This document shows positions 26,849 to 33,996 of a stretch of DNA of 41,000 nucleotides, one piece after another. Each line of letters starts with the position of its first letter. Position 1 is the stretch's first letter. Source of the DNA: Streptacidiphilus melanogenes (GTDB lineage: Bacteria > Actinomycetota > Actinomycetes > Streptomycetales > Streptomycetaceae). Under the pieces are notes generated by a model. That model was not told where the DNA came from and searched no databases. It saw nothing but the letters and a program-made list of their open reading frames with translations. Location of the stretch: NCBI RefSeq assembly GCF_000787835.1, contig NZ_BBPP01000031.1, positions 60,743 through 101,742 on the forward strand, given 5' to 3'. Position numbers and translations under genes: made by a program.

Positions 26849-27991
26849 ATGATGACCTGTTCCGACCCGCCCCCGGTCACCGTGGTGCTGGACCCGTTCG
26901 ACGACGCGCTTCACACCCGTGCCGCGCTGGCGGCGCACGACCCCGGCGCCGGCCGCCTCACCGTCCATCCCACTCCCGGCACCGACTCCAGTGTCTGCCT
27001 CGCCTACGACGTGCTCGCCGCACTGGGCAAACCGGTCCCCGTCAGCGGCTATCCGGGCCGGGCTGCCGGGCCGCCGTGGGCGATGGCCGCCGCCTGGATC
27101 CTCGCCACGTCGATCACCCGCCTGACGGTGCTGCGCGCCCACCTGCTGGACCGGCGCCGCCTTCAGGACCTGCTCGATCTCCGCTCCCGCACCGGCGTGC
27201 GCCTGGTCCTGGTCTGCCACCGCGGAACGGTCCCGGCCCCGGTGGAGCGGATGCTCGCCCCTGTCGGCTACCGTCTCGCGCACGCCTGCGCCGTGCTGCC
27301 CGGCGTACCGGACCCTTCCGTGTCCCAGTTGCCGCCCTACCGGCCGCTCGCGGGGCGCTGGCTTCCCCTGTCGGCGCTGACGACCCTGGTCGCGGCCGAC
27401 GGCCCAGACCGCCGCTGCCGCTGCACCGCACCCGCCGCCCAGGCCCGAGGCTTCCACCCACCGCAGATGCGCGCATCGGTAGCGGAGGAGATCGCCCACC
27501 GGCTCCACGCGGCGACCGCCCACCCGCATCTGGCCGCCGAGCTGGCCACCGCGGTCTTCACCGCCGCGTCCACCACACAGCTGGCCACCGTCCACCCGGG
27601 CGACCTGACCACTGGAGCGACCGCGATCACCCTCCACGACCCGGGCCGGCTGCGGCGGGGCTGCCTGACCCACCAGGTGCCCTCCTGGGCCCGCCCCTTC
27701 CTGCTGGCCGCCGCCTACCTGCGCCGCATCGCCGCCGTGCCCGACGAGCCGCTGTTCACCCCGCCCTTCCCGACCCGCGGTCTGCCCGCGCTGACCCGCT
27801 TCGCCGAGGCCTGCAAGCTGCGCCCGCCCCAGCCACGCCAGTCCCGCCCGGCCGCGGGAACCCGCGGGCGCCAGTCACCCAGCAAGACCGTCTGGCCGCT
27901 GAGCGCTGCGCACTACCACTACCCCTGGGCCGTCACCGAAGACCTGCGGGGATGCCCGCCCCCGCCCTCGTCGGGTCGGCGGCGGACCTGA
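26849..27991 (+). CDS. Unknown protein of the transposition operon, possible degenerate tyrosine-recombinase fold
   Basis: A 380-residue protein; ATG at 26849 has GGAGG 7 bases upstream, 46 bases after the ATPase gene. The first half lacks a P-loop but has an alternation of hydrophobic strands (TRLTVLRAHL, GVRLVLVCHR) like an inactive ATPase or Rossmann fold. Around 235-315 the pattern STTQLATVHPGDL, then HQVPSWARPFLLAAAYLRR and EPLFTPP resembles the helical catalytic region of tyrosine recombinases without the arginine and tyrosine. I do not recognise the family. Its operon place suggests it works with the transposase, perhaps where TniQ would. Confidence 0.72.
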   Translation: MMTCSDPPPVTVVLDPFDDALHTRAALAAHDPGAGRLTVHPTPGTDSSVCLAYDVLAALGKPVPVSGYPGRAAGPPWAMAAAWILATSITRLTVLRAHLLDRRRLQDLLDLRSRTGVRLVLVCHRGTVPAPVERMLAPVGYRLAHACAVLPGVPDPSVSQLPPYRPLAGRWLPLSALTTLVAADGPDRRCRCTAPAAQARGFHPPQMRASVAEEIAHRLHAATAHPHLAAELATAVFTAASTTQLATVHPGDLTTGATAITLHDPGRLRRGCLTHQVPSWARPFLLAAAYLRRIAAVPDEPLFTPPFPTRGLPALTRFAEACKLRPPQPRQSRPAAGTRGRQSPSKTVWPLSAAHYHYPWAVTEDLRGCPPPPSSGRRRT

Positions 27992-28043
27992 ACGCGGTCC
28001 TGGGGGAATCGCCATGTCCTGCTGCATGACCCGCGATGGGATG

Positions 28044-28058
28044 CCGGGCGCTGCCCGG
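28044..28058. terminator. Hairpin between convergent genes
   Basis: CCGGGC-GCT-GCCCGG, a perfect 6-bp stem with a 3-base loop. It lies between the end of the transposition operon and the 3' end of the HNH gene. Confidence 0.5.
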
Positions 28059-28154
28059 TTCCGGGGGCGCGGCGAGTCCCGCCGGATGTTCGAGTCCGAG
28101 TCGGCCCGAACCCACTGAACCCGCGTGTGTGGCCGACAGCTCGCGACGCGGACA

Positions 28155-28922
28155 CTACAGGTGGATGCCGGGTGGGCGGAGAATGCGGCTGTCCAGGGCG
28201 ATGGCGTGCTCGAAGCCGCCGGCCATGGTGGTGCCGTTGAGGTCCCGGGTGCGGGGGCCGGGCCCGCGCACATGGAGACCTTGGGGGTCCACCCAGACGT
28301 GCGTGTCGCCGTACCGCATGTCGAGGCGGGTGATATCGATGCGGTCGGGCACCTGGAACGAGGCCTCGAACTGGAAGTCCCCGGGGCCGTGGCGCAGCGT
28401 CAGCCGGGTGCCGATGAAGGTGATGTCCCAGGCGGTGGTGGCCAGCACGATCTCGTTCGCGACGATCAGCAGGGCGACCTCGCCCGAGCGGTCGGGAATG
28501 CTCGCATTGAGTTCGAGGTGCCCGTCGTTGTTGAAGTCGAACGCGATCGGCTCCTGGTTGTTCACCAGCATCGGGACCAGGCGCCGCCCCTCGGACAGGA
28601 AGCGGTTGCCGCCGAGCAGCATTTCGCACCGGCCGCCCGAGAAGTGCAGTCCGTAGGGGTCGGTGACGCCGCGGGATCGATTGAAGGGCTCCCTGTTTGC
28701 TGCCTGCACATCCGTGCGCGACAGGAGCCCCTTGGTCTTCTCCAACTCGTGGAGCGGACACAGCAGGGTCAGGTTCTCCCTCTCGTGCACTGGGTTCTCC
28801 GCGTACTCCACCATGTGCTCGTAGATGTAGAGCGGACAGCCACAGATGACGCATCCGAAGCCGCACCACTGGCGCACCTGGCGCTGCATCTCCGCTTTGA
28901 TCGCCTCACGATCGCCCACCAT
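28155..28922 (-). CDS. HNH-nuclease-like protein with C-terminal beta domain
   Basis: A 255-residue protein from ATG 28922, preceded by AAAGGGG. The N-terminus has the layout of an HNH nuclease: zinc-type Cys pair CVIC (24, 27), EH (35-36), then ENLTLLCPLHELEKTKG with Asn50, Cys55 and His58. The second half (about 100-255) is beta-rich with VNNQEPIAFDFNNDGHLEL, DITFIGTRL and RYGDTHVWVDPQGLHVRG, of unknown fold. It may cut nucleic acid, and such proteins occur in defence loci. It is divergent from the gntR-tap-tpg operon and lies inside the possible element, so cargo status is plausible. Confidence 0.75.
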   Translation of the reverse strand: MVGDREAIKAEMQRQVRQWCGFGCVICGCPLYIYEHMVEYAENPVHERENLTLLCPLHELEKTKGLLSRTDVQAANREPFNRSRGVTDPYGLHFSGGRCEMLLGGNRFLSEGRRLVPMLVNNQEPIAFDFNNDGHLELNASIPDRSGEVALLIVANEIVLATTAWDITFIGTRLTLRHGPGDFQFEASFQVPDRIDITRLDMRYGDTHVWVDPQGLHVRGPGPRTRDLNGTTMAGGFEHAIALDSRILRPPGIHL

Positions 28923-29044
28923 GGCGGCCCCTTTCTTCGGCGGAGAGTGATGCTGTCACGGTCCGGCCGGCACGAAGGACAGCTTTCACTTCCAATGCCT
29001 ATCACGTCTTAGGATAGTTACTGACAGTCTGTTAGGGTTGTGGG
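28923..29044. promoter_or_regulatory. Divergent promoter region with repeated TTAGG motifs
   Basis: It contains CTGTCACGG (28953-28961), a relative of the CTGTCATGG repeats. Just before the gntR start are GTCTTAGGATAG and GTCTGTTAGGG, a rough direct repeat that could be the GntR operator. TAGGAT (29010-29015) is a possible -10 box. TGACA at 29022-29026 is a candidate right end for the mobile element. Confidence 0.4.
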
Positions 29045-29392
29045 ATGCCGCTCTATCGGGACATCTACGCCGACCTCCGCCGGCGGATCGCCGAAGGCGA
29101 ATGGGAGGTCGGCGACCGACTCCCCGACCTCCAGGCGTTCATGGAGCACTACGACGCCTCACTGAACACCGTCCGCAGGGCTACCACGGACCTGCGCGAC
29201 GAAGGCGTCCTGCGCATCTCCCAGGGCGAGGGCACCTTCCTGGCCGCACTTCCGCAGCCCACCGGCGAGGAACTGCTGGAGCGACTGCGCAACGCCCAGG
29301 CCGCGATCGGCGACGCCATCGCCGCCCTGGAAGCCGTGAACCGGAAGACCACGAACACGACGCCGGAGGGAACGTCCGATGCCCAGCGGTGA
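29045..29392 (+). CDS. Short GntR-family regulator
   Basis: A 115-residue protein consisting almost only of the GntR winged helix: PLYRDIYADLRRRIAEGEWE, GDRLPDLQAFMEHYDASLNT, VRRATTDLRDEGVLRISQGE and GTFL. No ligand-binding domain follows, only a helix (ELLERLRNAQAAIGDAIAAL). Its 3' end overlaps the tap start by 14 bases, so it is the first gene of the tap-tpg operon and probably controls it by binding its own promoter. Short GntR proteins like this are common on actinomycete plasmids. Confidence 0.88.
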   Translation: MPLYRDIYADLRRRIAEGEWEVGDRLPDLQAFMEHYDASLNTVRRATTDLRDEGVLRISQGEGTFLAALPQPTGEELLERLRNAQAAIGDAIAALEAVNRKTTNTTPEGTSDAQR

Positions 29393-31640
29393 CGACGACA
29401 AGTTCGCCGGCGTCGACGCGTTGCTCGCCGCCGTGAACGCGGGCACGGTGTTGCCCGTCCCGGCCGAGCGGGTGCGCCTGCGCGAGGCTGCCGGTCTGAC
29501 CGTGGCCGCGGTGGCGCAGGCTCTGGGCACGCGTGGCCCGACGTTGGAGTCCTGGGAGGCCGGGCGCAGCGAGCCGACTGGTGACAAGCTTGCCGCCTAC
29601 CGGCGCCTGCTGGAGGGCCTGGCCCAGCGCTACCCCGCCACCCCGGCCCCCGTGGAGCCGACCCCGACGGCCCCTGCGCCGGCGGCGACACCCGGCCCGG
29701 ACCGCACCGAGCCGGTGCAGCCGGCCCCGACCGCTCCGACCACGCCCCGGCCCCCGGTCGCGGCCCCGATGCCTCCGGAGCGTTCCGCGCAGCCGTCCCC
29801 CCCGACCACGCGGACCGCCGCGCCGTCCCGGCGTCCGGCCTCGACCCCGGCCCGCACTGGCAGCCGACCCGCCGCGCAGCGGCCCGCGGAATCTGCCGCT
29901 CGGTGGTGGCCCGCGGTCGCCCTGGACGCCGCGCCGGATCGCTGGGTGCTGGACGTGCCGCAGGTCCCGGCCCCGGCCGGACCGAAGTTGACCGATGTTC
30001 TCGCGTGGCTGGGCACGGGTCTGCCGCTGCGGATCGAGCGGATTCACGCCGCTGGTCGCGGCGGCGACGGCATCGTCGTCCTGACCGCCGGAGCGCTCAC
30101 CCAGCTCGGCCTCCCCGTCACGCTGCCGTCGACGGACAAGGCCCTGGCCGCGTTGCAGGCGAAGCTGGCGAAGGCCGCCGCGAGCGTGGGCATGGAGGTC
30201 TCCGAGCAGATCGGCCCGACGTTCCACGCCTTCCGGCGCAAGGGTGCCGCGGGCGGCCCCCGTACCTCCCTGCGCGTCCTGGTCGCCCCGTGGCTCGGGC
30301 AGGGCGACGCCCGCCAGCAGGCCACCAGTTCCCTTGCCGCGCCCCTCGCGACCGGTGTGGACGGCAGTACGGACGGGCTGACGCTGGCCCGGCGGATCCG
30401 CGCGTTCACCGCCGACCTCGGCGTCGCGCCCGGCGCGTCGACGGCCACGACCGCGATGCTGCTCCTGGACGCCGTGCGCCCCCGCATCGAGTGGGAGCGG
30501 GACGAGACCACGGGGGAGTGGACCCACCACCTGCGCGACGGCGCGCTCCCGGCCGGGGACCTGTGCGTCGCCCCGGCCGCCGGGGCCAGGCACCCGCTGA
30601 CCCGTCAGCTCCTGTCCGAGGGCGGGGTGGTGTGTGAGGAGGAGGACTACAAGTGGTGGGCCCGCCCGCTCACCGCCGAGGAGGCGACCAGGCGGTTCGC
30701 GGTCGCGGTCGACGTCTGCGCCTCCTACCTGTCCGTGACCGAGTCCCTGCGCCTGCCCGTCGGCCCGCTCAAGCTGGTCAAGCAGCCAGTGTGGGACGAG
30801 AAGACGGCCGGCCTGTGGTGGGCGGATTTCACCACCACGCCGGTGGACGAGCTGCTGCCGCACCCGGCGACGTTCCACGGCATGCCGCCCACGGGGCCGG
30901 GCTGGTACGCCACCCCGACCGTCGCCTACATGGCTTCGGCGTACGGCTTCGACCCGGGCACGATCACCGAGGCGTACCTGTCGACGCACACGGCGCCCAT
31001 GCTGAAGGAGTGGACCGGCCGGCTGCGCGCGGGCTACAAGCGCACCTACGCCGTCCTCGGCCTGGTCGACGGCCTCGGCCCGGAGGCCTTCCTCGACATC
31101 TACGCCCTCCACAAGGACATCGGCACCGACGAGGACCTGGCCGACGCGCTGACCCTGGCGAAGCTCTACAAGAACGTCTACAAGGGCGGCATCGGCAAAT
31201 GGTCCGACTCCGCCCGCCACCTAGACGACCAGACGTGGCTGGAGAAGGTCGCCGCCTCGTGGGCGTACCGGCCCGAGATCCGGTTCCACATCATCGCCGC
31301 CGCCCGCATCGCCGCCCACCGTCGCCTGCGCAAGACCCTCCAGCTGACCGGCCGGGCCCCGTTCGCGGTCAACGTCGACTCGTACTTGTACGCCACCGAC
31401 GCCCCGTCACCGATCGAGCTGCTGCCGGTCAAGGACGACGGCTCCCCGGTCCCCGGCGCGCTGCGCCTGGGCATCGCCCCCGGCTCCCACAAGCACGAGT
31501 CCTCGTTCCCGCTGGCCGAGGCGGTGGCGGCGATGGAGCAGCAGGTGCACCCGTCCCGTCTGGTCCACCAGTACGGCACCGACGGCAACCCCATCAGCGA
31601 CGCCCAGGGCGACGACGTGCAGGAAGAAGGTGAGTTCTGA
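29379..31640 (+). CDS. tap: Telomere-associated protein Tap
   Basis: A 753-residue protein recognised as Tap, which binds the 3' overhang of streptomycete telomeres and recruits the terminal protein for end patching. The ATG follows GGAGGGA. Residues 25-85 are an XRE-like helix-turn-helix (RLREAAGLTVAAVAQALGTR, SWEAGRSEPTGDKL). A long Pro/Ala/Thr linker (about 90-175) leads to the large Tap core, with HLRDGALPAGDLCVAPAAGA, EEEDYKWWARPLTAEEATRR and GTITEAYLSTHTAPMLKEWT. Length is near the known family size. The stop overlaps the tpg start by one base (TGATG), so translation is coupled. Confidence 0.93.
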   Translation: MPSGDDDKFAGVDALLAAVNAGTVLPVPAERVRLREAAGLTVAAVAQALGTRGPTLESWEAGRSEPTGDKLAAYRRLLEGLAQRYPATPAPVEPTPTAPAPAATPGPDRTEPVQPAPTAPTTPRPPVAAPMPPERSAQPSPPTTRTAAPSRRPASTPARTGSRPAAQRPAESAARWWPAVALDAAPDRWVLDVPQVPAPAGPKLTDVLAWLGTGLPLRIERIHAAGRGGDGIVVLTAGALTQLGLPVTLPSTDKALAALQAKLAKAAASVGMEVSEQIGPTFHAFRRKGAAGGPRTSLRVLVAPWLGQGDARQQATSSLAAPLATGVDGSTDGLTLARRIRAFTADLGVAPGASTATTAMLLLDAVRPRIEWERDETTGEWTHHLRDGALPAGDLCVAPAAGARHPLTRQLLSEGGVVCEEEDYKWWARPLTAEEATRRFAVAVDVCASYLSVTESLRLPVGPLKLVKQPVWDEKTAGLWWADFTTTPVDELLPHPATFHGMPPTGPGWYATPTVAYMASAYGFDPGTITEAYLSTHTAPMLKEWTGRLRAGYKRTYAVLGLVDGLGPEAFLDIYALHKDIGTDEDLADALTLAKLYKNVYKGGIGKWSDSARHLDDQTWLEKVAASWAYRPEIRFHIIAAARIAAHRRLRKTLQLTGRAPFAVNVDSYLYATDAPSPIELLPVKDDGSPVPGALRLGIAPGSHKHESSFPLAEAVAAMEQQVHPSRLVHQYGTDGNPISDAQGDDVQEEGEF

Positions 31641-32266
31641 TGGCGGGCAGGGGCATGTTCGGCCGGGTCCGCGGGGCGCTGTTCCCCTCGCGGAAGGCCC
31701 CAGTGCAGGCGACCACGCGGGCCGAGCACGTCCGTGACAAGCTGTTCGGCGGCTCCACCCGGGCCATGGCCGCCGCGTACGGCGTGAGCCAGCGGACCGT
31801 GGAGCGCTGGATCAAGGGAACCCGCACACCCCCGGAGCTCTCCCGCGCCGCCGAACGGCGCTGGGAGAAGGAGAACGCCGCCCGCGAGAAGCAGGGCCGA
31901 CCGCCGCTCCCGCGCCCGGCCACGTCGGCCGACCGGCTGGCGAACGATGCGGTCCGCGCGCAGACCACCGAGCGCGGCCGCCAGCGCAAGGCCAAGCAGC
32001 TGCAGCAACTGCGCTTCTCCGGCCACACCGCCCGCGTCGGCCGCGCCACCACCTTCACCATCCGCGGCTCGGACGCCGTGCGCTCCCGCGACGTCCACGT
32101 CACCCTGACCGGCGAGCAGGCAGCCGCCCTGGCCCTGGCCGACACCGAGGAGCAGGTGCGTGCCGTCATCGGCCAGGTCCTCGCCGACTACTTCAACGGC
32201 GGCCCCTACGGCGGCTTCGGACCAGGCGACTTCGAATGGGACGAGAACGAGTTCGACGTCCGCTGA
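31640..32266 (+). CDS. tpg: Telomere terminal protein Tpg
   Basis: A 208-residue terminal protein, the protein that becomes covalently attached to the 5' ends of linear streptomycete replicons. The helix-turn-helix is plain (TRAMAAAYGVSQRTVERWIK) and is followed by the basic region PELSRAAERRWEKENAAREK. The C-terminal domain includes GRATTFTIRGSD and the acidic tail FGPGDFEWDENEFDVR. Length slightly exceeds the roughly 185 residues of the chromosomal type. It is the last gene of the gntR-tap-tpg operon. A GCGCAGCTGCGC palindrome lies 6 bases after the stop. Confidence 0.93.
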   Translation: MAGRGMFGRVRGALFPSRKAPVQATTRAEHVRDKLFGGSTRAMAAAYGVSQRTVERWIKGTRTPPELSRAAERRWEKENAAREKQGRPPLPRPATSADRLANDAVRAQTTERGRQRKAKQLQQLRFSGHTARVGRATTFTIRGSDAVRSRDVHVTLTGEQAAALALADTEEQVRAVIGQVLADYFNGGPYGGFGPGDFEWDENEFDVR

Positions 32267-32370
32267 CTCCCGCGCAGCTGCGCCCCTACGGCCTGGGGCC
32301 GGTGGCCGCGTGCTGGCCTGGAAAATTGAGCGGGGTGTTCCAGGTACAGCCACTACACTGGTTTCACCGA

Positions 32371-32444
32371 CGCGGGGTGGAACAGCTCGGTAGCTCGCTG
32401 GGCTCATAACCCAGAGGTCGCAGGTTCAAATCCTGCTCCCGCTA
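32371..32444 (+). tRNA. Initiator tRNA(Met), anticodon CAT
   Basis: The cloverleaf folds: acceptor CGCGGGG pairs with TCCCGCT with a C1:T mismatch at the end, typical of initiators. The anticodon stem is CTGGG/CCCAG with loop CTCATAA, showing the three G:C pairs of initiator tRNA. T arm is GCAGG-TTCAAAT-CCTGC. The D stem GAAC/GCTC has an A:C mismatch where GAGC is expected. CCA is not encoded (ACGA follows). A strong hairpin lies directly downstream. It may be functional, or an early pseudogene because of the D-stem change. Confidence 0.88.
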
Positions 32445-32449
32445 CGACA

Positions 32450-32479
32450 CGTGGGGTCCGGCGTTCGCCGGACCCCACG
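32450..32479 (+). terminator. Strong terminator of the tRNA gene
   Basis: CGTGGGGTCCGGCG (32450-32463), loop TT, CGCCGGACCCCACG (32466-32479): a perfect 14-bp stem starting 6 bases past the tRNA, followed by GTGCTTTCC. Confidence 0.85.
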
Positions 32480-32634
32480 GTGCTTTCCCGGGCTGTTCAG
32501 CCGCGGGCGTCCTTCCTCGCCGACAAACCTGACGGGTTGCCCGCCGCGCTTGGCCGTGGTCCAGGGGCGCACAGAGAGCTCGGCCGTAGCCCATTACCAG
32601 CGACAGCGCCGCCCCGGGCGCTAGCGTGGCCTCC

Positions 32635-33378
32635 ATGGCCACGTCCACTCCAGGTCCGCGCGACGACACCCAGGGAACGGGCCGCCGCGCCGCCACGGCG
32701 CGCCCGTACCGGGGAGAGTTGGAAGGCCACCTGTACGTGCCCGCGAGCAGGAAGCCCGGCTACCAGCAGGCGTCTGGATGGCTCTGTGCGGTGTGCCAGC
32801 AGGCGCCCGCGTCCGTCCTTGATCATTGCCACGAGCACGGCTACGTCCGCGCGCCGGTCTGCCCCTCCTGCAACTCCCGGGAGCGCCCGGAGTTCCTCTA
32901 CCGCACCGATGTCCTGGTCGGCAGCCGCTACGAGGGCCTGTTCGGCACCCAGGCCGAGGACTGGCTGCGCCATTGGCACCGCTGCCTGGGCTGCCGCACC
33001 CGCACCACTCTGCCGCTGCCGCATGTGGCCGGGCTGACCGCCCACCTGGCCGCAGCCGAGCTGCGCCCGACGCACCGCTCACCGGGCAGCGCGCGGGGAC
33101 GTAAGCCGTGCGGGGTGCTGCGCGCGTCGTGGACCGGGAGCCAGAACGCGCCCGTATCGTGCGAGATCACCGTGGCCGTGGATTTCTGCCCGAGCGGGGA
33201 GCACCGGATTTTGGCGCGTGTCTCCTACCGTGACGCGGTCGACCGCTTTCGTACGTGGCTGGCCGTCACGGCCCCTGGTGTGGCCGCTGCGGCCGGCCCC
33301 GGTCGCCACGACGGCATTCCCGCCCAGTTCCGGCCCGTGATCGCGGACACCAGCGGTGAGGGCCTGGCCCTGTTCTGA
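32635..33378 (+). CDS. Endonuclease-VII-like protein
   Basis: A 247-residue protein. The ATG at 32635 is preferred over a GTG at 32626; neither has a good ribosome site. Residues about 45-85 match recombination endonuclease VII and its HNH-type relatives: WLCAVCQQAP, LDHCHEHGYVRAPVCPSCN. The two Cys pairs bind zinc and the DHCH motif is catalytic in the phage enzyme. A second Cys pair (CLGC) follows. The C-terminal half is not recognised (SCEITVAVDFCPSGEHRILA). The phage enzyme resolves branched DNA, which would fit processing of replication ends near a telomere, but that is inference. Confidence 0.8.
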   Translation: MATSTPGPRDDTQGTGRRAATARPYRGELEGHLYVPASRKPGYQQASGWLCAVCQQAPASVLDHCHEHGYVRAPVCPSCNSRERPEFLYRTDVLVGSRYEGLFGTQAEDWLRHWHRCLGCRTRTTLPLPHVAGLTAHLAAAELRPTHRSPGSARGRKPCGVLRASWTGSQNAPVSCEITVAVDFCPSGEHRILARVSYRDAVDRFRTWLAVTAPGVAAAAGPGRHDGIPAQFRPVIADTSGEGLALF

Positions 33379-33422
33379 AGATCGGCGGTGACGCCCGCCG
33401 CTCGGCCCCGCGCCCCACGGCT

Positions 33423-33801
33423 CTACTGCCAGCGCATGCCGAGTTCGGTGAGCCGCTGGCCGCTCCGTGTGGATGGACGCCCTACTGCTGCGGCTGTTCG
33501 CGAGGAACAGCCCGAGGTGACGACTGCGGTGTTGCCGTCGTCCACACGATCTCCTCCTTGTGGCTGCAGGGCGTCCAGATGGACCTCACGCGCCCGGAAC
33601 TGCGCGGCGGCGAAAGACCCTGCGGCGCTCCTTCTCCGAGTGCCGCACAGGGCTCTGGGGCGCTCGGTGGGGGCCAGGGGCCACAAGGCCCAGGACGTGG
33701 TGACACATCCACTGCTGCGCCGGTGTGAGCTTGTCTGAGCGCAGCTGCTGGGTCCGCGCCCACCCGGCGAGGTCCTCACCCCTGTTCCGACGCACGCTCA
33801 A
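33423..33801 (-). pseudogene. Decayed copy of the telomere-type helicase C-terminus
   Basis: In broken frames the - strand gives GEDLAGWARTQQLRSDKLTP, AQQWMCHHVLGL, then FRAREVHLDALQPQ and RLTELGMRWQ at the end. These match the C-terminal helicase-associated part of the intact helicase at 37481-39952 (GEDLAGWARTQQLRWDNLGP, QQWMCQHVLGL, FRAREGHLNAP, RLTQLDMRWQ). Several small indels destroy the frame and the ATPase domains are missing. DNA similarity runs throughout the stretch. It is a relic of a second helicase gene in the same orientation. Confidence 0.85.
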
Positions 33802-33996
33802 AAGCTGATCTTCGGGTCTGCGTGGACCGCTTCAACAACGTGCGTTGAAACCAATGGCCGAGCGGTTGACGATGGTCCCACATCTTGATCCCTGATGCGT
33901 AACTGCTCTCTATTTCATAAGAGTTGATGGGATTTCTCATCTCTCCAAGTGTGTCAGTGGCCTCTCGGGGGAACCGTGTGGGCCAGGGAGGGGCAG
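33802..33996 (+). promoter_or_regulatory. Promoter region of the CHAT operon
   Basis: An AT-richer stretch. An inverted repeat TTCAAC-AACGTGC-GTTGAA at 33831-33849 could be an operator. TTGATC (33885-33890) is followed 17 bases later by CTCTAT (33908-33913), a weak candidate promoter. Confidence 0.4.

Noticed and set aside
22697-28017. GCCATGTC present at both sides of the transposition operon as a possible target duplication
   Set aside because: Eight-base repeats are expected by chance over this length, and neither copy adjoins a matching inverted terminus.
32371-32444. tRNA as attachment site of an integrative element
   Set aside because: I found no integrase or excisionase gene next to it and no direct repeat of its 3' end in the window.
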